Source of the DNA: Petaurus breviceps papuanus
Taxonomy: Eukaryota; Chordata; Mammalia; Diprotodontia; Petauridae
Reading direction: 5' to 3'
DNA length: 64,000 nucleotides
Assembly: GCA_028583685.1 (NCBI GenBank)
Contig: JAMXIF010001253.1
Coordinates: forward strand, 28,840,158-28,904,157
In this document: in pieces, positions 23,823 through 35,278 of the stretch
Layout of the letters: each line of letters starts with the position of its first letter
Numbering within the stretch: the first letter of the stretch is position 1
Notes under the pieces: model-generated
What the model was told of the DNA's origin: nothing
Seen by the model: only the letters and a program-made list of their open reading frames with translations
Databases searched by the model: none
Made by a program: the position numbers and the translations under genes

Positions 23823-23889
23823 GAGGTTTGATCAGTTAAACCCTTGAGTTATGGAAATACCTGCTCTGAGCAAATGAAGACTTCTCCTG

Positions 23890-24185
23890 GCAGAATGGGA
23901 GGACAAGAACAATTAGTTGCAATGGCCATGAAGGTGGCCAAACAAGAGCTGTGAAGTGCGTAGAGCGTGGCAAGGCCTCAAAGATGCCGAAGTCATATGC
24001 TGCATCCCAGGATGTTGCCAGTTGTCCTGACTTTTGTCTTACCGCTGGATGGCAATGACCAAAGAAGCTCATGACTATGCAATTTTGCCTCACTTAAATA
24101 CAACTCAAGTGCAAGTTAAGACATCACTCATGCCCCAATATTGTGATGTCTTTGGTCTTCTTTAAAAATAAAAGGCAAACAATAG
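23890..24185 (+). mobile_element. SINE with RTE-like 'aaggcaaacaa' tail
   Basis: Body 'ccagttgtcctgacttttg', 'cctcacttaaatacaactca', 'caagttaagacatcac', then 'ggcaaacaatagc'. The same family is at 53660, and its tail matches the LINE at 62475. Confidence 0.7.
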
Positions 24186-24639
24186 CAACTCTGTGATGTG
24201 CCCTGGCCATGTGTATTCCCTATGTGTGTGTCCCCATGCATGAATTCTATGTACTATACCCTTCCCACTGATGATTCATGGACTTGTGGAAGCATACGCC
24301 CAGGGTTATGGATGCAGTGTTCTATTAATAGTCTGTGACCTTTTATTCTCTTCTACCTGTACATAATTAGTCATAAGCCACATTTTCTTAGACCAGCCTA
24401 AGAAATCTACCTTTATCATGGCAGGAGGAATCTCAGGTTACACCCTAGGTACAAGTAAGTAAATTATATTGATGCAGCATAGTCACAGGGTTCACCTTTG
24501 TCCAGTTTAGAAGTTAACCCTGGAGATTTCCTTGGTTCTGAATCTTCCTTTTTTTTAAGGTAGAGATAAAGTAATAGCTCCAATATTTATTGTTTGTACG
24601 ATTCTAGGCAAGTCATTTAGTCTGCCTAATATATCATCA
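24186..24639. other. Unassigned DNA
   Basis: No gene. A MIR-like segment may begin near 24580. Confidence 0.4.
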
Positions 24640-24770
24640 TCTGTAAAATGGACAGTATGATACAATAGAAAGAATGTCCAGTTTGCAGTCAGAAAAGCAC
24701 CTCTTCAAATCAGTTCAAAACCTAGCTTTGCTGCTTAACTACCTGTGTGACCTTGGCAAGTTAACTAATC
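24640..24770 (+). mobile_element. MIR SINE fragment
   Basis: 'gtttgcagtcagaaaagcac', 'acctgtgtgaccttggcaag'; the copy is cut at the A/T-run where the next element begins. Confidence 0.6.
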
Positions 24771-24775
24771 TTTTT

Positions 24776-25142
24776 TTTTTTCCCTTTTAAAAGAAATTTA
24801 TTTTAGGCTCAAATACCAGAACACAAAAACAGAATAGATAAAACAAACAAAAACATATCATAAACTTAAATATCAGAACTTAAATATGAAGTAAAAAAGG
24901 AAAAAGAATGCATGTCATGTGCATAGCAGAAAATAAGAGAGAATTCAAAATATGTAACAATAAATTTTCATTTCAAGAAGGCCTATATGATAAATGCTAC
25001 ACGTTGTATTGAGAGTTGTCATTCTTTCCTTTGCTTCCTTGTAAGTTTTCTTTTGTTCTCTGCTGTGCAATTTTTTACATTGTCCTTTCCCTCTCCCCTA
25101 CCCCAGTGGGCTACAATTAAGTGCAGGTATATTTCTCTGTAG

Positions 25143-25229
<87 letters not shown>

Positions 25230-25240
25230 NNNNNNNNNNA

Positions 25241-25288
<48 letters not shown>

Positions 25289-25375
25289 GAGACATATATA
25301 GACCTATACTTTCCCAAACAAATTCTACTCCTGATCTCTGTGTTTGTGCATATCTCTCTTACCTTCCCTCTCTCC
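24776..25375 (-). mobile_element. Unclassified retrosequence, copy 1 (holds microsatellite and gap)
   Basis: The reverse complement matches 50845-51293 along its length: 'agatcaggagtagaatttgt', then the microsatellite, 'tgcacttaattg', 'gcacagcagagaacaaaag', 'acttacaaggaagcaaag' and an AATAAA-type end with A-tail. It behaves like a poly-A retroposed family (LINE 3' end or non-autonomous). I cannot name it. Confidence 0.65.
25142..25285. repeat. Compound (TA)n-gap-(CA)n-(GA)n microsatellite
   Basis: (TA)n from about 25142 to 25229, ten N (25230-25239), (CA)n 25240-25258, then (GA)n to about 25285. The gap lies inside the microsatellite, so true length is unknown. Confidence 0.95.
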
Positions 25376-25469
25376 CCACCCCAACGCTAGTCTTCTTCCA
25401 GACCCATGTCTTTTGCTGCCTGGATATTCATGAAATCTGTTTTCTTTTCTCACTCTCACTCTCTCAATG

Positions 25470-25712
25470 TTTTTGTTATTGTTCAGTTGTTTCAGTCACA
25501 TCTCACTCTTTGTGACCCTATTTGGAGTTTTCTTGGCAGAGATACTGGAGTGGTTTGCCATTCTTTCTCCGGCTCATTTTACAGATGAGGAGAGTGAGGC
25601 AAAAAGAGTTAGGTGATTTGCTTAGGGTCACGCAGCTAGTAAGTGTCTCAGGAAGATGAACCTTCCTGACTCCAGGCCTGGCACTCTATCCACTGCACCA
25701 CCCAGCCGCCCA
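25470..25712 (-). mobile_element. Mar1-type SINE with BovB/RTE-like tail
   Basis: 'gttattgttcagttgtttca', 'gttttcttggcagagatact', 'ttttacagatgaggagagtg' and the head 'ccactgcaccacccagccgc' give a full-length antisense copy. Confidence 0.9.
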
Positions 25713-26140
25713 AAAAAGAGAAGTAGGGGATAACAAAAACATGCCATTCAATAAGGAGAAGGCCGTCTGTTTTTTACCCTACTCAAAACCATACTTTTAA
25801 GAGTATCTGAGGAGACTCTCAGAGATTCCCTTCTACTCCTATCTCTTCTCCTCTACCCCCCCTTTCCCCCCCCCCCCCCCGTTTCTTAGGCTAAATTTGC
25901 TGGTAGGATATTTTGGAGTATGATCAAAGTGATATTGCAGAACAACACTAAATTTGAAGTCATACTCATTTCACCCCAACACCTGGGAATAGTACATCTA
26001 TCATCAACAGTTATTTCCTAATCAACCATCTCCTAGTTTCTTGCTAGTCCATTCATTTCAGATTTATACTTCAATCCTACCCATTTAAACTGAATACACC
26101 AGAAAGAAGTGCTCTTTGCAGCAAAAAGAGATTATATACG
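25713..26140. other. Unassigned DNA with C-run
   Basis: Homopolymer C run at about 25866-25880. No gene seen. It may be 5' sequence of the unclassified family at 24776. Confidence 0.35.
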
Positions 26141-26290
26141 GGGGGTGGCTAGGTGACGCAGTGAATAGAGCACGGGCCCTGGAGTCAGGAGGACCTGAGT
26201 TCAAATCCAGCCTCAGACACTTAACACTTACTAGCCATGTGACCTTGGGCAAGTCACTTAACCCCTTCCCCCTCAAAAAAAAAAAAGGGA
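26141..26290 (+). mobile_element. WSINE-type tRNA-derived SINE
   Basis: Head 'ggtggctaggtgacgcagtg', B-box region 'gagttcaaatccagcctcag', body 'accttgggcaagtcacttaa', A-tail. The copy looks young and full length. Confidence 0.92.
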
Positions 26291-27034
26291 GAGAGAGATT
26301 ATATACATAATAAAAATACATTGGGGAGGAGCCTTATGACACTGGAGTCAAACCTTGGAGAGACTTAAAGAATTATCCACACAATGCTGGGAAAGCCTGA
26401 AGCTCTTCTATATGGTCTTGATTGAATGATCTCAACATGGAGAGGCTTGGAAAATATCAAATTGTGTGTTTTACTTTACTGTTATTGATAGCTTCCTTTT
26501 ATATCATCTGCATCTATCCCATTTGCCCAATTAGCTATTTCTTATAACAAAGACTTTAAAATACTAATAATAGCAACATTTTTATAGCACTTTAAGGTTT
26601 AAGAACAAAAAAGCATTTCAACAAAACACACAAACTCATCAAACGATTCTTCCAATATATACAATATTCCACACCCATAGGCTCTTTCCCCTCCTTCCAC
26701 CTTTACACGTATGGGAGGGAGGTACAAAATAAACTTTTTAAAAAATATATTTTCTACTCTAAATTTGAACACACTTAAAAAAACACAAAGGGAAACATTT
26801 AAAGTCTGTAGATATAATAATAGATACACCAGCAATTTTTGGTGACAAAGATGAAAATATAAGCTAGGTGAGCCTCTTTGTTTATAGGCTGAAAAGCATG
26901 AGACCCACTATAGCACCAAAGGGATCAACCCCCCCCCCCCCCTCCTCCCAGTGACTTACTTGACCATCCACACTAGCTTTTAGTGATCTGGATGCCCACA
27001 GTCAAAAGCATTTTGAGTATAGGGACACTGTTTT
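26291..27034. other. AT-rich DNA with C-run
   Basis: No gene. A C-run lies near 26930-26942. A short MIR-like piece may be present near 26560-26620. Confidence 0.4.
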
Positions 27035-27175
27035 GAGAGCTGGCTCTGACAATGGCCTTGGGTAAATCATTTAACCAGTTTCCTCATCTGTAAAATGGTG
27101 ACAATATGCACTATTTATGTCACAGGTTATTGTAAGGGAAGTTCTTGGTAGACCATAGAATGCTAAACAAATGCA
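27035..27175 (+). mobile_element. MIR SINE fragment
   Basis: 'tttcctcatctgtaaaatgg' (27080-27099) and the tail 'agaatgctaaacaaatgc'. Confidence 0.55.
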
Positions 27176-28245
27176 AGCTCTTACTGATATCTACTGCTAA
27201 TTTCAAAGAAAATAAAACTCTTCCTAGAGCTCTCTGTTTTGCCAAAAGAACTTTTAACATGGAAGTTTTCAGAGATTGTGAGACAGAAGGCAAAAGAGAA
27301 AGCTAAGATATCTTTTTCCCTAACTCCATCCCAATTTGAGCTATGAAGATAGATATGGGGCAGGGGTAAAGAATGATATGGAATTACAGAGATCCTATAT
27401 TCCTGAGTTGTTGCCAGAATACTTGGAGTGAAGGAGAAAAAAAGAAGGGGAGTGTATATACAAAAAATATTCAAATAAAGTCTCTTTCAGCATTACAAAA
27501 CACAGGCAAGACTTGATGATCCATGGCAACAGGGAAAAGTATTAATATAAATAGCATTTTCTGAGCAAAATACTAACCTTTTTAGACAAAGGCCCATCAT
27601 TAGTAAAGAATGATTTTCCAAGTTTTGTTTTTGTTTTGTTTTGTTTTCTTGTAGGAAGGACAGACATGCAATTCACACTCTTCAGCCCAGACTCCCTTGT
27701 GTCGAGCACAATAATGGTCTAAGGTCTTTGAACAGCATTTCCCTGACACAAAACATTTCAGATAACAACCCTAAGCTCTCCCTTCCTCAAGGCCCTTTCA
27801 ATTCTTCTGCTTATTTTAAGGAGAAATCCCAGTTAGGTTCTATCTGTGCTTATTCTTTCTGTTTCACACTTGATAATCTTTTAAACAGGAAAGGTGCGCC
27901 CCTGCTCAGTAATCACAGAGGAACAATAAATACCAAGAAGTTAGACCAGAGCAACCCCAGGGAACTAGGGGTTACTAGACCCGAGTTACCTTGTCAAAGC
28001 ACTGTTAACTACCTGAAATAGGAAATCCTGAATCTGAGAATCTGGATGATGTCCTCTACCTTCTTGAGGAGTTTGGTGTTAAAGAAGGAGCACTGGCACA
28101 AGCATCATGAGACCTCCATTGGAGTAACATCCCTTGGCTGTCTAACTCTGTGCTAAGGAAGTCTTTTTACAAACCTCAGTTTCAACCTCTGTAATGTGGA
28201 GGTCCTTAGCCCTCAGAGGGTTGTTGTGATCCCTGTGGATCAAAT
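27176..28245. other. Low-repeat DNA, no gene seen
   Basis: About 1 kb without recognised repeats. The plus-strand open frame at 27641-28021 (126 codons) has no recognised motif and ordinary composition, so I treat it as chance. Confidence 0.4.
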
Positions 28246-28415
28246 GCTGGCTCTGGGGACTCATGCATGAAATCCATGCTTCCCGGGGAGGCTGAGGCTG
28301 GTGGACCCCTCGAGCTCAATAGTTTGGAGTGACAGCAGTGCAAAACTGATCAAGTTTTTCCACTGAAGGAGGGGCAAACTGACCCTGGTTGAAAACAGAG
28401 GAGGTCAAAGCCTGC
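28246..28415 (+). pseudogene. 7SL (SRP) RNA pseudogene, 5' part
   Basis: 'ggggaggctgaggctggtgg' matches the 7SL 5' domain. 'cagtgcaaaactgatcaagt' and 'ggaggggcaaactgaccctg' align to later 7SL segments, then 'gaggtcaaag'. One internal stretch (the 7SL S-domain arm after the first conserved block) is missing. The 3' part resumes at 28861 after SINE insertions. 7SL is the RNA scaffold of the signal recognition particle; this copy is not functional. Confidence 0.75.
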
Positions 28416-28590
28416 ATGTGTGTGACCTTGGGCAAGTCACAACCTTTGATTGTCCCAGTTTCCTCATCTATAAAATAGAAATAATAATAGTACCTACCTC
28501 CTAGGGTTATTGTGAGGATCAAATGAGAGAATATTTGTAAAACAGTACAGTGTCTGACACTTTATAAATGTAAAGTAGTAGTAGTAGTGG
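28416..28590 (+). mobile_element. MIR-type SINE within the 7SL pseudogene
   Basis: 'gtgtgaccttgggcaagtca', 'tttcctcatctataaaatag' and 'gggttattgtgaggatcaaa'. The 5' portion is absent, and it ends in a (TAG)n stretch. Confidence 0.7.
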
Positions 28591-28594
28591 TAGT

Positions 28595-28855
28595 GATTAA
28601 TCAGGTAGGTGACACAGTGGATAGAGTGCTTGGCATAGAGTTAGGGAAACTCCTCGTCCTGAGTTCAAATCTGGCCTCAGATACTTACTAGTTATATGAC
28701 CCTGGTCAAGTCACTTAACCTTGTTTGCCTCAGTTTACTTATCTGTAAGATGATCTGGAGAAGGAAATGGCAAACCACTCCAGCATTGCCAAGAAAACAC
28801 CAAGTGGGGTCATAAACAAGAGGACATAACTGAAAAATGACTCAACAACAGTAGT
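28595..28855 (+). mobile_element. Mar1-type SINE within the 7SL pseudogene
   Basis: Head 'caggtaggtgacacagtgga', body 'gaccctggtcaagtcactta', 'aaatggcaaaccactccagc' and the tail 'ctgaaaaatgactcaacaac'. Confidence 0.85.
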
Positions 28856-28860
28856 AGTAG

Positions 28861-28945
28861 TAGCAGTAGCAGGGGTAACCATGGGGAGGCTGCACTTCCA
28901 ACCTGGGTGAGATAGGGAGACCCATTAAAAAAAGATAAAAAAACA
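28861..28945 (+). pseudogene. 7SL (SRP) RNA pseudogene, 3' part
   Basis: 'ctgcacttccaacctgggtg' and 'gatagggagaccc' match the 7SL 3' end (ctgcactccagcctgggc..agcgagacccc), followed by an A-rich tail. It completes the copy begun at 28246. Confidence 0.75.
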
Positions 28946-29034
28946 GTGGATGTCAAAATTACCTTTTGGAAAATATAAATGACTAACAATGCATAAGGTA
29001 TTATTAATGCACTAGCATTTTTATCAATTATCTG

Positions 29035-29275
29035 ACAGCACAGCATAATGGATAGAGAACTGGTCTTAGAGTCAGAAAGTTGGTTCAAGGCCTACCTAAC
29101 CTGTACTCACTGTGTCACCCCAGACAGATCACTAAACCTCACAGTGCCTTAGGCAACTCTATTAAACTATAAGTTAAAGAGAAAGTGCTGACTTGCACTG
29201 GCAGAAGGAGTCTCCTCTTCTGAGAGTTCCCTGGGCCGGTGAAATCACAGGCATAATTCCTATCCCTATTATTAT
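29035..29275 (+). mobile_element. Marsupial SINE (long-tailed type)
   Basis: 'acagcacagcataatggata', 'aactataagttaaagagaaa' and 'tgaaatcacagg' form a family also seen antisense at 33035-33250. Confidence 0.65.
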
Positions 29276-29514
29276 AGCTTTAGAAATCATTTGATATTTC
29301 CCTAACAGTGATTTGGTCCATTTCCTGAAATGGACTCAGTTTAATTCAGGCTGAGGCTGATGGTCAATGACTGAGGATTTGCCATTTAAATTGTGTGCAA
29401 ATGAATCTGTACATGTAGAGATGATAATTAGAATGATGATGGGTCCTTTCCTGAACATTTTATTTTGTTCAGAGTGAAAGAAAATCTGTATCCTGGTTAC
29501 CAGCAGAGTATTCT

Positions 29515-29676
29515 TTTTTTTTTTTTTTAAGCAATCGGGGTTAAGTAACTTGCTCAAGGTTACACCGCCAGTTATTTCTGGGTGTGGTGCTGAGTATCTG
29601 AGCCCGGGATTAGATCTCCAGGTCATCCCAACACTGGAGCCAGTGCTCTTACTAGCTGTGCTACCTAGCCGCCCCA
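29515..29676 (-). mobile_element. tRNA-derived SINE, second WSINE-like subfamily
   Basis: Poly-T, then antisense 'gttaagtaacttgctcaagg', B box antisense 'gagcccgggattagatctcc' and head antisense 'gctacctagccgcccc'. Confidence 0.85.
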
Positions 29677-30019
29677 GCAGAGTATTCTAAAAGGAAAACA
29701 GTAATAATAAGAACAATTGACTGAGAAGAATAGGATGTTAGAGCTGAAAGGGCCCTTAAGGAATCAGCGAATTCAATCCCCTTTGGGAAACTTTAAGCCC
29801 ATAAGGGTCAAATGAGCTTATGGTCACACAGTTGTTTCATGGCAGTGTAGGTTGCCTGATTCTTGTCCAGTGCTTTTTCTAGGACGAACTTTGTTTCCTG
29901 AACCCTCACTTAGAAGATGGTCAGTCCCTGGGTGCAGACTCCAAGGTCAGTATTATGATGAGACACCACATACATATTCCATGTATGTAAATGGAGTACA
30001 GAACTTACTAGAAGAACTG
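29677..30019. other. Degraded MIR-like DNA
   Basis: 'gagctgaaagggcccttaag' and 'gagcttatggtcacacagtt' (29750-29835) are MIR/L2-like. The rest is unassigned. Confidence 0.35.
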
Positions 30020-30175
30020 CGAATTGTGACTAGGGAAAGTTATCTGGGACTAGATTTTGGAGGGCTTTGAGTAATAATCTGAATGTGAACTTTAGCTTGA
30101 GGTTAAATAGGAAACTATGGAAAGTTCCTAAACAGGGAAGTTCTATAACTAGAGTGGCATTTTAGAATGTGACTT
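30020..30175 (+). mobile_element. L2 LINE fragment
   Basis: 'ttttggagggctttgagtaa', 'aggttaaataggaaactatg' and 'cagggaagttctataactag' follow the L2 3' UTR order. Confidence 0.45.
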
Positions 30176-30429
30176 TTGTTACTGATTAGCCAGGACTTCA
30201 TAAGAAATAAGAGAGGCAGGGATGTGCATAGTGGTTTCTAAAGCCCTCCCTTGGCTCTTGCCATATGAAAAAAAAAACTCTGGAAATTGTAGCTGTTTTC
30301 CTCCTCCTCTGATGCCTCATCATGACATGCAAGTGACCTGGGATTGTCAAAAGCTATTCTATTAGAGGGCTAGTTTTGTCAAGCTGGGAAGACTTCAAGC
30401 CTGGCAAGAAATTGTATGCCTCTGGTCCA

Positions 30430-30620
30430 AGGACCGGTTTAGTCTAGTTCAGATGAGCCCATTGCCAAGGTGATGGTGGTGGCTTCCCCCTCCTTGGGAA
30501 TGTTTAAGCAGAGACTGAAAACCCATTCATTTTGTATGTTATAGTGGGGATTTCTTTGAGGTATAGATTGGATTTGATGACTTCTGAGGTCTCTTATAAC
30601 TCTTTCTGATTCTTTGATTT
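30430..30620 (+). mobile_element. L3/CR1 LINE 3' end
   Basis: 'ctccttgggaatgtttaag', 'cagagactgaaaacccattc' and 'gaggtctcttataactcttt' match the end of the CR1-type ORF2 and 3' UTR. Confidence 0.6.
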
Positions 30621-30754
30621 TGGCCTCTGGGTAATAGCTCTTTTGGATACCAAAACTCACAAAAGCTGACAGTTAAGACATGGGGGATCTATAAAGGGTC
30701 AGGAAAGGCCCGGACAAATAAAATCAAGAACCTAAAGTATTGAAGCATAATAAT

Positions 30755-30850
30755 AGCTAGTGTTTCCAGAGCATTTTATAAGTATTATCTCATTTGATCC
30801 TTCCAACAACCCTGAGAAGGAGGTGTTTTTATTATCCTCTCCCATTTTAT
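30755..30850 (-). mobile_element. MIR SINE fragment
   Basis: 'tattatctcatttgatcctt' and 'caacaaccctgagaagg' are antisense MIR. Confidence 0.6.
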
Positions 30851-30874
30851 AGCTTTTTAAGGATGTGTAAAATC

Positions 30875-31985
30875 AGAGAATCATGGAATCACAAAGTCTA
30901 ATACATCCCTGAAAGGAATCCTTACTATAACATACCCAGCAATCTAGTCTCTTCCTGAAGACCTCCAAAGAGGTATAACCCACCATCCATCAACAAATCA
31001 CTTATCTAGGCTTGGTGTCCTTGGGATATAAATATACAATCCTCTCTAGTTTGCCCTGCACGTGTTTATCTAGCTTACTGAAAGATCACCAGTAAATAGT
31101 GGGGAGAGGTGAGGAGAGAAAACCCCTATTTCTAGACACAGTCATTTCCACTCTTGGATAATTCTAATTGTTAGGAATCTTTTTTTTTACTACCAGGAAT
31201 AAACTTGTCTCTTTACAATTTCTACCCATTATTCCTAGTTCTGTGTTCTGGGACCACGTAGACCAAGTCTAATCATATTTGCTACTTTAGTGCCCTTCAA
31301 ATACTTGATGACATTGATGTCGCATTGCCCCTAGATCTGTTCATCTCTAGGCTAACCATCCCCAGCTCCTTCAACAAATCCTCATGTGACCTGTGTTCAA
31401 AGCTCTTTACCACCAATTACCTTACTCTGGATACTCTTCAGTTCATCAAAGTTTTTCCAAAAATGTTTTGTCATAACTAAGTGTAATACTTCAGATGTGA
31501 TCTAACCAGAGTAGAGTACAGTGACACCATCCCTCCCTTATCCCAGAAGCTGTGCCTCTCTTAATGCAATCCGAGATCACATTAGGTTTTTTGGCTGCCA
31601 TGTTGGATTGTTGCCTGAAATTGAGCTTGTGATCCTCTAAAACTCCCCGATCTTTTTTTCTTAGTAAAAAAAAAAGTTGTCTATTCGTGTGTCTTCTGTT
31701 TTGTGCTTATGCAATTGATTTTTGGAACCCAAATGTGACTGTACTTTTATCTCCTTTTAAAATTTTATCTTAGAAAATTCAGTTCAATGTTCTATACTGC
31801 CAAGATCTGTTAGAATCCTCACTGTCAAAGTTAGCTTTGCGTAAGCTACAACTTTGACAGGCTTGCTATCTGGGCCTTTATCCAAGTCACTAACATGGCA
31901 AGGGCTAACCCCAACATGTAGCATGTAGAAAGGAGGCAACACTGTGTGGCTCCAAGTGAGACAATAGATATCTCTAGCCTCTTCT
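30875..31985 (-). mobile_element. L3/CR1 LINE, about 1.1 kb
   Basis: The plus strand is the antisense of the CR1-class 3' half: 'gaagacctccaaagaggtat', 'tagtgcccttcaaatacttg', 'tctaaccagagtagagtaca', 'cattaggttttttggctgcc' and 'tttgacaggcttgctatc' in the expected order. Diverged, with small indels. Confidence 0.75.
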
Positions 31986-33034
31986 CCTCCTACCCTTCTC
32001 CACTGGATACTGTCATTCTTGCCAGGAGGGGAAACAAGAGCTAAGGGCCAAAAGGTTAGCCACTATATTCTCTTCAAAGGAAGAGAGAACTGAGCTAAAA
32101 TTATATCTTTCTGCTACCTTAAATATTACTCATCTAAGGGATATAATTTTCAGGTTCAGACTAAATTACCAATTGACATTTATTAACTGAGAAAGGAGGA
32201 CCCCAAGCTTTAAATTCAAGGCTTGACCCCTTTTCCCATCAGATGTCACTTCCTCAATAAACACACAGAGTAAGCAGAAAAAAAAATTATCCAAATCAAT
32301 ACCAAAACAGAAATCAGAGAAAGTATTCTTTTGAGAATATATACCAGACGATACAGAGTGAAGGTGCTCTCCCATTAGGAGTGAGGTTGACTCAGCTTTA
32401 CCAAGAGAGAAAATACTAGATCTCACCCAAGAGGAAGTTCTCCAGAGTCTGTAATGTAGGAAGCCAGAGAAAGGGGTGTGATGGGGACTACCAGTTCCTC
32501 TTCCACTGTCTTCTTCCCAGAGTCTTTTCCTTTAACAATTTAAAGTGGGTTTTGGCATCATCCATCTTATCTCTTGAAACTGGAAGCCAGGAGCACCTGG
32601 GGTGGTTGCAGACCCTGAAGAGACTTCAAGAAGTTCAAAGCAGGTCGGAAGACTTGAGAGCTGGAAGATAGTAAATCTCTCCTCTCTCCCTCCCTGCAAA
32701 ACTCCACCCCATCCTTCACACAGGTGCAGAGCATTGATTTCCACCAACGAGGAGAGAGACCCATACCAATAGACTTTGGGACTCAAGTTACACTAGCAAA
32801 AGTGTTACACAGCACAAGCCCAAGCACAGAGCCCAACTAGTGACCTTCCAAGGTGACATTAAACCATTAAGGATTACTCTTTGGGCCTTGCCCTTCACCT
32901 AGCTCTGAATTCTCCTAATTGTAATATCATCTAACCCACACCACTACATGTAAGAATAGCATGAGAGACTCTGCTAAAATCTAGGGAAAGTATAAATACA
33001 ATATTTCCCTGATCTCTTTAAGTCTAATAGGATA
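31986..33034. other. Low-repeat DNA, no gene seen
   Basis: About 1 kb without recognised elements. Overlapping minus-strand open frames at 32532-32786 have no recognised domain. Confidence 0.4.
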
Positions 33035-33250
33035 GGTGTGGGACCTGTGATTTCACCAGTGGGAAGAAGCCCAAGGTGAGGAAACACCTGTGCCTGTGTA
33101 GGTCAGCACCTTCCCTGCAATTTATGCTTTTAGAGAGCTTTCTGGAGTAAGTGGCTAAGGAACTCAACTAGGGTGACATGACCAGTATGTATCAGAGGTG
33201 GGACTTGAACCCAAGTCTTAAAGACTGGCTTTCTATCCACTATACCATGC
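33035..33250 (-). mobile_element. Marsupial SINE (long-tailed type), antisense
   Basis: 'gggacctgtgatttcaccag' at the 3' end and the head 'ctatccactataccatgca' mirror the family at 29035. Confidence 0.55.
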
Positions 33251-33299
33251 AATCTCTCATTAGTCTGGTAACTGTCAAAAAAAAAACCCCAAAACTATT

Positions 33300-33450
33300 A
33301 GGAAAGGAGGCATAATCTGTTCTTGATTGATGACTGGTTCTTTGTGATTTCACATTTCCTTTTCTAGGTACTAGCCAATCATCCCTTCTACATTCTAGAA
33401 TTTGGATAGGAATTGAAGTCAAAATCACTGGCCTATAGTTTGCATACACC
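33300..33450 (-). mobile_element. L3/CR1 LINE fragment
   Basis: 'ttgaagtcaaaatcactggc' and 'ctatagtttgca' are the antisense of the CR1 RT block around PANY(R/K)PVSL. Confidence 0.55.
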
Positions 33451-33454
33451 ACAG

Positions 33455-33620
33455 TTTCAAAGCACTTCTCTCAGAACAACCCTAGGGTGGCCACAGCAGA
33501 CATTATTATCTCCACTTGACTAACGATGAAACTGATTCTCAGTGGTGAAATAACTGAATCAAGGTCACATGGCTGTGTGAATAACAGAGTAAGGATTCAA
33601 ACCCAGGTCTCTTCTGACTT
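33455..33620 (-). mobile_element. MIR SINE fragment
   Basis: 'gcacttctctcagaacaacc' and 'aatcaaggtcacatggctg' are antisense MIR. Confidence 0.6.
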
Positions 33621-34067
33621 CACATGAAGTGAAGAGGAAAATGACAGCAGCTTTATGAGAAGAAAGTGACTTTTGGAGCAAAGAAACTATTATTACATTT
33701 AGCAAGCATGTATTGAGTGCCTACTATATGTTCAACTTTTTGTTTAGCTTAAAGGGGAGACAGGTGTGAAAAAGAATAGGCAGATTCAAAATTGTAATGA
33801 TGATTTGTTTCAAATTCCGCTTTACAAATATACACCAAGCACTACCTGTTTGCAAAGCAATGGGAGGAGACATGGAAATATACAAAATTAAATTCAGAAA
33901 ACAAGGTGGCCAACACACTACAGAGATGGGTGGCCAATACATTGTGCTCTGCACTTGTGGGTTCATATCACATCCTCCGTAAGTTCTATTTGACTCCCAG
34001 GTTTTAAAGGTACTGTTCTCTACTGGATAGAGCACTGAACCTGCAGCCATGAAGAACTGCTTTAGAA
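33621..34067. other. Unassigned DNA
   Basis: No gene recognised. A short L2-like start ('agcatgtattgagtgcctac') lies near 33705. Confidence 0.4.
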
Positions 34068-35012
34068 TCCTGCCAATTTCCCCAACTGATAAATGGTTAA
34101 ACAATATAAACAGGCAGTTTTCACATGAAAAAATTAAGCTATCTGTAGTCATATAAAATGCTCTAAATCACGATTGATTGGAGGGATGAAAATTAAAACA
34201 ACTCTGAGGTACCATATCATATCTATCAAATTGGCTAACATGACAAACAGGAAAATGATAAATGTTGTAGAAGATGTGGGAAAATTGGAACACTAAGGCA
34301 TAGTTGGTGGAGTTGTAAACTGATCCAACCATTCTTCAGAACAATTTGGAATTATGCCCAACGGGGTAGAAAACTGCATGCCCTATGATCCAGCAATAGT
34401 GGTCTGTATCCCAAAGAGGTCATTTAAAAGGGAAAAGGAACTATATATACAAAAATATTTATAGTAACTCTAAGAATTGGAAATTGAGGGGATCCTTATT
34501 AATTGGAGAATTGCTGAATAAGTTATGTTATATGAATGTAATGGAATATTATTGTTCCATAAGAAATGATAAGCAGGTGGATTTCAGAAAAACCTGGAAA
34601 GATCTACATGAACTGATGCTGCATGAAGTGAGCAGAACCAAGAGAACATTGTGTGATGACCAGCTTTGATAGACTTAGCTCTTCTCAGCAATGCAATGTT
34701 CTAAGACAATTCCAAAAGACTCAGATGGAAAATATTACCCATATCCAAAGAGCTATGGAGTCTGAATGCAGATAGAAGCATACTATTTTCTCTTTTTTTG
34801 TTTGTTTGTCTTTTCTTTCTCATGGTTTTCCCCTTTTGTTCTGATTCTTTCACAAAGTGACTAACATGGAATTATGTTTAATATGATTATACATGTATAA
34901 CCTATACCAGACTGCATGCCATCTTGGGGAGGGGGGAGAGGAGGAAGGATTTAGAACTCAAGATCTTATAAAAGTGAATGTTGAGAATTAAAAATAAATA
35001 AACTAATAATAT
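34068..35012 (+). mobile_element. L1, 5'-truncated: ORF2 C-terminus and 3' UTR
   Basis: The frame at 34484-34669 encodes MEYYCSIRNDKQVDFRKTW, then DLHELMLHEVSRTKRT, the L1 ORF2 C-terminus. The 3' UTR has 'tctgattctttcacaaagtg', 'tatgattatacatgtataac' and an A-rich end. Fairly young among L1 copies here but frame-broken upstream. Confidence 0.88.
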
Positions 35013-35029
35013 TTTAAAAATCCTGTCAG

Positions 35030-35160
35030 AAATACTTTTATGACTCTGGACAAATCAGTCACTTAACCTCATTGGGCCTGAGTGTCCTCATTTTAAAATT
35101 GAGGGGGTTAGACTTGATGACCTTTAAGGTCCCTTTCAACTTAATCTGTAATCCTATGAA
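35030..35160 (+). mobile_element. MIR SINE 3' part
   Basis: 'aaatcagtcacttaacctca' and 'gatgacctttaaggtccctt'. The head is missing. Confidence 0.6.
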
Positions 35161-35278
35161 TACATATATATGTTAGTGTGTATTATATGTATATACATGT
35201 GCACATATATACACATGTGCATACATGTACATTTGTATGTATATATGTATACTTGGTGTGTGTGTGTGTGTGTGTGTG
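35160..35278. repeat. (TA/TG)-rich microsatellite
   Basis: Irregular ATAT/TGTA repeats end in about 12 TG units (35254-35278). Confidence 0.9.

Noticed and set aside
23273-23839. 188-codon and 138-codon plus-strand frames
   Set aside because: They are antisense to an LTR fossil with a minus-strand TATA box and overlap each other in different frames.
25019-25317. Tyr/Ile-repeat open frames
   Set aside because: They are translations of a (TA)n tract and a gap.
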